DNA from: Voacanga thouarsii
Taxonomy: Eukaryota > Streptophyta > Magnoliopsida > Gentianales > Apocynaceae
Assembly: GCA_026120185.1 (NCBI GenBank)
Contig: JANUWF010002200.1
Location: 2,602,001-2,666,000, forward strand
Direction of reading: 5' to 3'
Length of the DNA: 64,000 nucleotides
Position numbers and translations under genes: made by a program. Of the stretch, positions 58,757 to 64,000 are shown one piece after another. The notes beneath the pieces are model-generated. The model was not told where the DNA came from. It did not search any database and worked only from the letters and a program-made list of their open reading frames with translations. How positions within the stretch are numbered: the stretch's first letter is position 1; each line of letters opens with the position of its first letter.

Positions 58757-60980
58757 ACTCATGGAGAGAAAAATATGTAATTAAAAATTATTCTCAAAAG
58801 CATGACATGAATTATTTAACACTTATCACAACCAATTATTTTCTTGGCATCATAAAGGAATATAAAGTAAAATTCAATCGTTAATCAAGTTATGAATCTA
58901 CTTAGGTAAATTCCACTTTGTTTGTCAATCCATGAAATCCTATATTTTGATTCATATTAATAGATTTATCAATCAAGCTAACATAACCAAAACATACATT
59001 AAGCTCATCATTTTATATTTTGATTCAATTAACAGATTTGTCAATTAAGCCATCCTAACCAAAATATACATGAATCTCAATTCCTTAAAAATATAAAATT
59101 AGCTAATAACCCTATGTCAAGGCGAAATCAATTTAACATGTGATTAATTAGTCCTAAAATCCTAACTTCATCGCTCAAATCCATTAAGATTTAATAATTA
59201 TGAAATCATGCAATAAAACTTCTAATATCATTTTGTCTAAGTCAATTAGAAGAATTCGCATCAATAACTAATGAAATTAACTAATCAAATTCCAAAGAAA
59301 ATAATTAATAAATTAATGAACTAAATTAACTTAAAATCATAAATCCAAGAATAATATCCAAATACAATTAAAGAATTAAAATCATCATTGTTCAAGAAAA
59401 AGAAAACAAAGGAAATAGATAAATACTCATAAATAAGTTTTTCAATTTCCAATGAAAACTCCTCTAAGAATTAATGCCCCCTGAGTAATTTCTATAGAGA
59501 AATATTAGTAATGCATTCTAAAAATATATCTAAGCTCTATATTGTTCACCCCCTTTTTCTAAGGTAATTGACATTTATTTGTAGGCTTACAAAGTTCCTA
59601 AAAGAATCCTAAATAAAGAAGAGGTAAATTCCTAAAAATCCAAAACAAAAAAGGACTAGAAATTTTCCTAATAAAATTCTAAATAAAAGTAATGGAGGTC
59701 CACCGTCTTTAATTAAGAATTTAGCTTTGAAAATTCATGCACTGAAGACATTCTCTCTATTTGAATTGAAATTGGCTTCAATTTAAGCCACACAGAATTG
59801 CTGACTGTCGATTTTCTTTGTTGTCTTCTTGCTAAGCCAAAGAGCTATCGAAGCCATTTTCTTCCTTTGCATTGGCTCAACCGAGCTGCAGCCTGAGCCA
59901 ATGAGCCACCGAAGCTTTCTCTTTTTCTTACTTATGCTTTTGCCTTTTTCCTCTTTGTTTTACTTTCCTTGGCCCATCGAATTTGTTCTTTCTTGTTCTT
60001 CTTTTCCGTGTTGTTTCCTTTTCTTTTTTGTTGAGCTGTCGAGCTGTGTGTTTGACCTTTGAGCCATTTTCTCCTTTTCAATTCTTTTGCCCAAGTTCCA
60101 ATTGCTCCTCTGTTTCATCTATTTATTTCTCTACTTTCCTATGTTATGCCAGTATAGGACCGGTGCCATGTCCACTTTTTTGGCCTGGTGCTGGGTCTGT
60201 ACTGAAAAATTACACAATTAACTCCAAATTTCACATATTTTTGCATAAAATCTCAGAAAAGCATTTTTATAAGTGAAATATCAAATAGGAAGGAATATAA
60301 CTAGTTATTGTATAAAAAGTATCTCAAATTAACCTCAAATAATTAGGAAAATAATGATGATTTTAGCCCCTCTCAGACTTCAATTGATTAGTTTCATATT
60401 TGTTATCTCTTAAATTACTTGAAAAAGAGGTTAATTGTCTAGAACATTGGTAATCAAAGGTTAGTTGATGATTTCTATAATATGGATTCATTGACTAATT
60501 TCATGTTTTAAATCACCTAGAATATAGGGGTTTATATGAGGATTGATTTTAATACATCTTTTGGATAAGTTAGTTAAGGCAGAATATGTTTACTAATTTT
60601 ACTAGAAGATAGTGATTCCATGGTGCAAACGAAGTGGGTCTATATTAAATCCTTCATGATACCAAGATAATGATTAATTGTGATAATTGCTAAGTAGTTC
60701 ATAGTCATGTTTTCAAGAATATTTGTCGAATTACATACTTTTCCATCCTTGAGTTGTATATATTTATTTATTTTATTATTTTCTCACTTTATTTGGTCAG
60801 TTAAACAATGAATGAAAAGTGATTAGTGTGTACTTATTCTTTTGAGGATAGATACTCATTAATTCTCTATATTATACTTGTGATGAGTATACTTACCCGT
60901 AGATTAATGTTTTAATTAAAACTTGACTAAGGGATGGATTTAAAATTAATGATTTTTATGCACCCAAAATTTACGCATCA
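57601..60980 (+). repeat. D 3' LTR, split by solo LTR S3
   Basis: It starts TGACAAGGCATAAAATCATC and ends AATTTACGCATCA. Without S3 it is about 1.5 kb. The TATA box (TATAAAAG) is at 58100-58107, with GGCGCC-type cassettes at 57,780-57,815 and 57,875-57,985. Confidence 0.87.
58493..60375 (-). mobile_element. Solo LTR S3 of the D/S gypsy family
   Basis: The 1883-bp insert, in plus orientation TGATACGTAAATTTTAGG…GATTTTAGCCCCTCTCA, is the reverse of the D LTR ends. It carries GAGTATC/GATCCTCAAGG blocks, a (TA)n run (58,730-58,756) and a cassette at 60,155-60,200. The D LTR resumes as GACTTCAATTGATTAG. The left flank TAGTT and right flank GACTT are only partly alike, so the TSD is decayed. Confidence 0.85.
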
Positions 60981-60985
60981 CTCTT

Positions 60986-61630
60986 GCAACACATAATGCA
61001 TCAATCTCATGAAAGTACTACGTGCATTTGATAATCCGAATGGCATCACAAGCCACTCATATAAACCCTATTTGGTCTTAAATTCAGTTTTCCATTTATC
61101 ACCTTCCCTAATCCTGATATGATGATATCCGAATTTCAAATCAATTTTTGAAAATACACATGATCCATGCTATTTATCCAATAAATCATCAAACCTAGGG
61201 ATAGGGTAATGGTATTTTGTCGTTATGTTGTTAATGGCCCTGTAGTTAACAAACATTCTCCATGATCTGTCTTTCTTAGGCACCAACAACACTGAAACTA
61301 CACTTGGACTCAATCTCTCTCGAATATAGCCTTTTTTAAACAACTCTTCAACTTGCTTTTGTAGCTTTTTAGCTTCTTCAGGGTTGCATCTGTAAACTGG
61401 TCTGTTTGGAATGATAGCCCCTAGGATGAAAGCAATCTGATGCTCTATTCCTTGGACGGGTGGCAATCATTTGGATACTTCTTTTGAAAATACATCTTGA
61501 AACTCTTCAACAAGACCTGCAATTTCATAAGGTAAAGAGAGAGTAATATCATCAGTAGTTATAAAGATCCCATTACAAATTAAAAGATACACTGGTTCCT
61601 TAGCTTTTATAGCTTCTACCACCTCGCTCT
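60986..61630 (-). pseudogene. pol: E reverse transcriptase, N-terminal half
   Basis: On the minus strand: IEHQIAFILGAIIPNRPVYR, LQKQVEELFKKGYIRERLSP, VLLVPKKDRSWRMFVNYRAI and YHYPIPRFDDLLD (61,466-61,170). After one stop, [19 protein letters not shown] and MPFGLSNARSTFMRLMHY follow, to the D junction. It joins the YFDD part at 30854. Confidence 0.88.
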
Positions 61631-62218
61631 CTATTTTGCAAAAAAATTTACTCGTTTCTTATCTTTCTCTCGTTTTCTTTCTCTCTTTTCCTTTTTTTCT
61701 TTCTCAGTGTTCTCTCTCTTGATTTTTTTCTCATTTTCTCGAACATTCTTTCTCTTCTCCTTTTCTCTCATGATCTTTTGATCTTTACTCACTTCACTTG
61801 GAGACATAGGTAGGAGAATGAACTTCTTTCCCTCCTTATACACAGTATAAATGTTTTTCTTCCCGTCATGCACTACTCCCCTATCATATTGCCATAGTCT
61901 CCCTAAAAGTAGGTGGCCTGCCTGCATAGGAACAACATCGTACAAGATCTCATCCTTATATTGTCCTATATCGAATGCAATCAAGTCTTGTTTATTAACC
62001 TTTAATTCTCCACTTTTATTTAGCCATTGCAATTTGTATGGTTGCGGATACTTCCTTATTTCCAAGCCTATTTCTTCCACCGCATTAGCATTTATAACGT
62101 TGGTGCAACTCCTACTATCAATGATTATGCTATAAGGTACTTGATTGATCAAGCATCTTGTATAAAAGATATTTTTCCTCTGTTGATGATGCTCATCCTC
62201 CTTTACTTGCGTACTCAA
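61631..62218 (-). pseudogene. pol: E aspartic protease, active site changed
   Basis: The frame FYTRCLINQVPYSIIIDSRS…CTNVINANAVEEIGLE shows a retropepsin fold region. The site is D-S-R (Arg codon 62113-62111) where Gly is needed. LLLGRLWQYDRGVVHDGKKN follows. A very basic Lys/Glu/Arg-rich linker (61,760-61,640) connects to RT. Confidence 0.8.
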
Positions 62219-63573
62219 AGATCTCCTAGCGACACCAAGTAATACACATACCTACCCAACTTCTTCACATTCTTCACTAGAGATTTTTTCTTCCTTTTGA
62301 ATTTCTCCCAATTTCTCATATTCCTCTTCCTCGGACGAAATTTCACTATAGGCATTGGTATACATCACTCTCTTTTTTGGGCATTCGTGTACCGTATGTC
62401 CATATCCCAAACAATGATAGCACTTGAGACTTCGGCTCCTCGGCTTCTCAATAGCCTTGCCTTTATCTCTATTTCCTTCCTTCTTCCCCCGGTTTATTGA
62501 ATTCTCTAAGTGGCGGCCTTGGGACTCCTTTCTTATTAGGTATCGGCTTAGGAACTTCCTTAGGGAGTGGAGTTAGGTGGTTTCCTCTACTCTCAAATGG
62601 TCTTCTCTTCAAGTGTTTTTCTACCTTTATAGCCATATGCACCATTTCCTCTAAGGTTTCATATGGATGCAACTCGACTACATTAGCTATTTCCCGATTC
62701 AATCCACATTGAAATCTCGCTTTAGTGGTATGTGGATCTTTTTCAATAACCGCCCTCATCACCTTAAGTTCTTTGTGATAATCGTCAACACTTTCATTCC
62801 CCTATCTTAGCACTTGAAACCTCTGATATAGCTCGTTGTAGTAGTGATATGGTACAAATCTTGTCCTCATGAGATTTTTCATCAATTCCTATGTCCCAAC
62901 GGTATTTTTTCCCATTCTCCTTCTATTAGCCAAAACCTGCTGCCACCATACTAATGCATAGTCTGAAAATCCCAATACTGCCAACTTTACTTTATTTCTC
63001 TTACTATAATTTTGGCAATCAAATAGAATTTTCATTTTTCTTTCCCATTCAAAATACGCATCGGGATCACTTTTTCTTGAAAATTGTGGTACTTTCATTT
63101 TGATGTTTTTCAATTCCCGTTCTCCCTCATTTTTAATATCTCCTCCTACCTTTCATCACGTTACCCTGATATTGATCTCCATAGTTTTCCTCTGGGTATC
63201 ACTCTTCCCACTCAAATTCCTTCGCAATATTTCGTTCGACTCCCTTCATAGGATTCTCACCAAATCTCCCTCGGCCTTTTCCTTTACCTCATTTCAACTC
63301 GTTTCTCCCTCCTTGCATAGGAGCTTGTTGATATCCACTAATAGAATATTCATCCTATTCTTCCCTAGGTTGTGTATTCACAGGAGGTGTGTTGTAAGCT
63401 TTCGATTGCTCTTGTCCTCTCATTTGACTGGTGGTAGATGTTTGATCTTGTTGAGCTCAGAGTTCAGTTATCTCTCTCTAAATGCCCTCCATACTCCTTT
63501 GTAATGAAACAAGTATTTCACGAAGATCTCTTGGATCCTCTTGTGGTCTTCTTGCTCCACCAAGATTTAGCAT
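62219..63573 (-). pseudogene. gag: E gag with zinc knuckle, broken
   Basis: A start ATG at 63573 opens MLNLGGARRPQEDPRDLREI. The capsid region MKVPQFSRKSDPDAYFEWER and VLGFSDYALVWWQQVLANRR lies at 63,113-62,905. AVIEKDPHTTKARFQCGLNR and LHPYETLEEMVHMAIKVEKH lie at 62,762-62,600. A zinc knuckle CYHCLGYGHTVHEC is at about 62,430-62,385, then an acidic stretch leads into protease. Several stops and frameshifts break it. Confidence 0.85.
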
Positions 63574-64000
63574 AGTTGGCTCCTCTCCTTGAGTTATCGT
63601 TGGAGTTTAGGCTGATATTCCTACAAAAAGAGTTAAGAGAATAAATAGAAATTGGTTTCCTCACCCACTCCCTAAGTGTTTACACTCCATTCTTGTGTTT
63701 GCGCTCCTTGGCTATTCAAATGAGAAAATTTCTCTCTTGCCTTTTTGTTTACTCAATGTCTTGCTTGTCCAACTAAATTCCTCCCCAACATCAAAGGGTT
63801 TAGTTCACCTTAGTCCATTAGCTCTTAGGATTCTTTAATACAAAGGTCTTAGGACAATATAATTTAGTAAACACTTAGAGGTCAAGAACAAGTAGAGTAC
63901 AAGGTGTTCACAATATACAACAAGAAGATAGTTTAAAGAACACAATGAAACTCAACAACAATGTTTACACTAATTCCAAGGAATGAGTACGCGGATATTT
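63574..64000 (-). other. E leader, possibly reaching the 5' LTR
   Basis: Non-coding sequence upstream of E gag. No LTR end or primer site could be set, so E's 5' LTR starts near or beyond the right edge. Confidence 0.5.

Larger units (their letters stand above)
30860..60980 (+). mobile_element. Ty3/gypsy element D (Athila/Tat-like Gag), lacking pol, carrying gamma inside
   Basis: It has TG…CA LTRs (30860-32397 and 57601-60980, the latter split by S3), a tRNA-Asp-type primer site, gag cut by gamma, and an ORF before the 3' LTR. No protease, RT or integrase is present: after the Gag tail (SLPGNTETN, about 53,900) the frame ends and 1.1 kb of non-coding DNA follows. The text before the 3' LTR (TTGAGGACAAGCAAATG…GTGTGGGGCAA) is typical of Athila/Tat-type elements. 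Without gamma, alpha3 and S3 it is about 8.4 kb. Pol must have come from another element. Confidence 0.85.
28667..63573 (-). mobile_element. Ty3/gypsy element E, split in RT by the D nest
   Basis: On the minus strand the gag start at 63573 leads through Gag, zinc knuckle, protease and the first half of RT (to 60986). After the 30-kb D insertion the rest of RT, RNase H and integrase follow (30854 to 28667). The interrupted RT reads FMRLMHYVLQ on one side and EYIRKFVVVYFDDILIY on the other, which fit together. Flanks of D are CTCTC (30855-30859) and CTCTT (60981-60985), a 5-bp TSD with one change. E is the oldest layer of the right-hand nest. Confidence 0.88.

Noticed and set aside
59829..60276. 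Two Phe/Ser-rich plus-strand frames
   Set aside because: Inside solo LTR S3, low complexity, no family.
63100..63504. 134-residue plus-strand frame
   Set aside because: Antisense to E gag.

Overview
This is a piece of nuclear DNA from a flowering plant, probably a eudicot. It is AT-rich and consists almost entirely of decayed LTR retrotransposons nested inside one another. There is no operon structure, rRNA, tRNA or CRISPR. Primer-binding sites of initiator-tRNA-Met type (TGGTATCAGAGC and variants) and of tRNA-Asp type, 5-bp target-site duplications (TSDs) and TG...CA LTR ends let most insertions be ordered. I cannot name the species.

Left block (1-20,300). The bottom layer is a Ty1/copia element, called beta here (plus strand; RT/RNase H at 8105-9626, end of pol at 18808-18888, 3' LTR from 19409). 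Two members of a second copia family, alpha, interrupt it: alpha1 (plus; enters from the left edge, ends at 8104) and alpha2 (minus; 9627-18807, perfect TSD GTTGG). A solo gypsy LTR, S1 (5140-6563, perfect TSD CATAG), sits in the 3' LTR of alpha1. Beta seems to have landed beside or in an F-box/LRR gene, whose C-terminal part remains at 20,358-21,340. It is the only clear host gene piece.

Middle (21,340-28,600). This holds a LINE-like zinc-finger remnant (minus), an (ATT)n microsatellite, the LTR end, primer site and gag of another copia element (delta) split by solo LTR S2 (23840-24797), one terminus of a CACTA-type DNA transposon (from 24930), and a poorly conserved stretch with exon-like pieces (26,230-27,560).

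Right block (about 27,850-64,000) is a four-level nest. Element E (minus strand Ty3/gypsy, gag-pol 63573 to 28667) was cut inside its RT by element D (plus, gypsy, 30860-60980, Gag but no pol). D was cut inside gag by gamma (plus, SIRE-like copia, 33922-53765). Gamma was cut in its 3' ORF by alpha3 (minus, 41447-50309). D's 3' LTR carries solo LTR S3 (58493-60375).

The most interesting signals are these. (i) The alpha family: two independently inserted copies share the same RNase H deletion, and all three copies carry Lys where copia integrases have the catalytic Glu. This suggests a defective lineage spread by enzymes supplied in trans. (ii) Unrelated elements D (gypsy) and gamma (copia) both carry a 3' ORF with the same recognisable core. 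(iii) Palindromic GGCGCC-type cassettes recur in the LTRs of the D/S family, inside D and next to E. (iv) In-frame stops are nearly all explained by C-to-T transitions, as expected after cytosine methylation. Every coding region of the transposons is broken; gamma is the best preserved.
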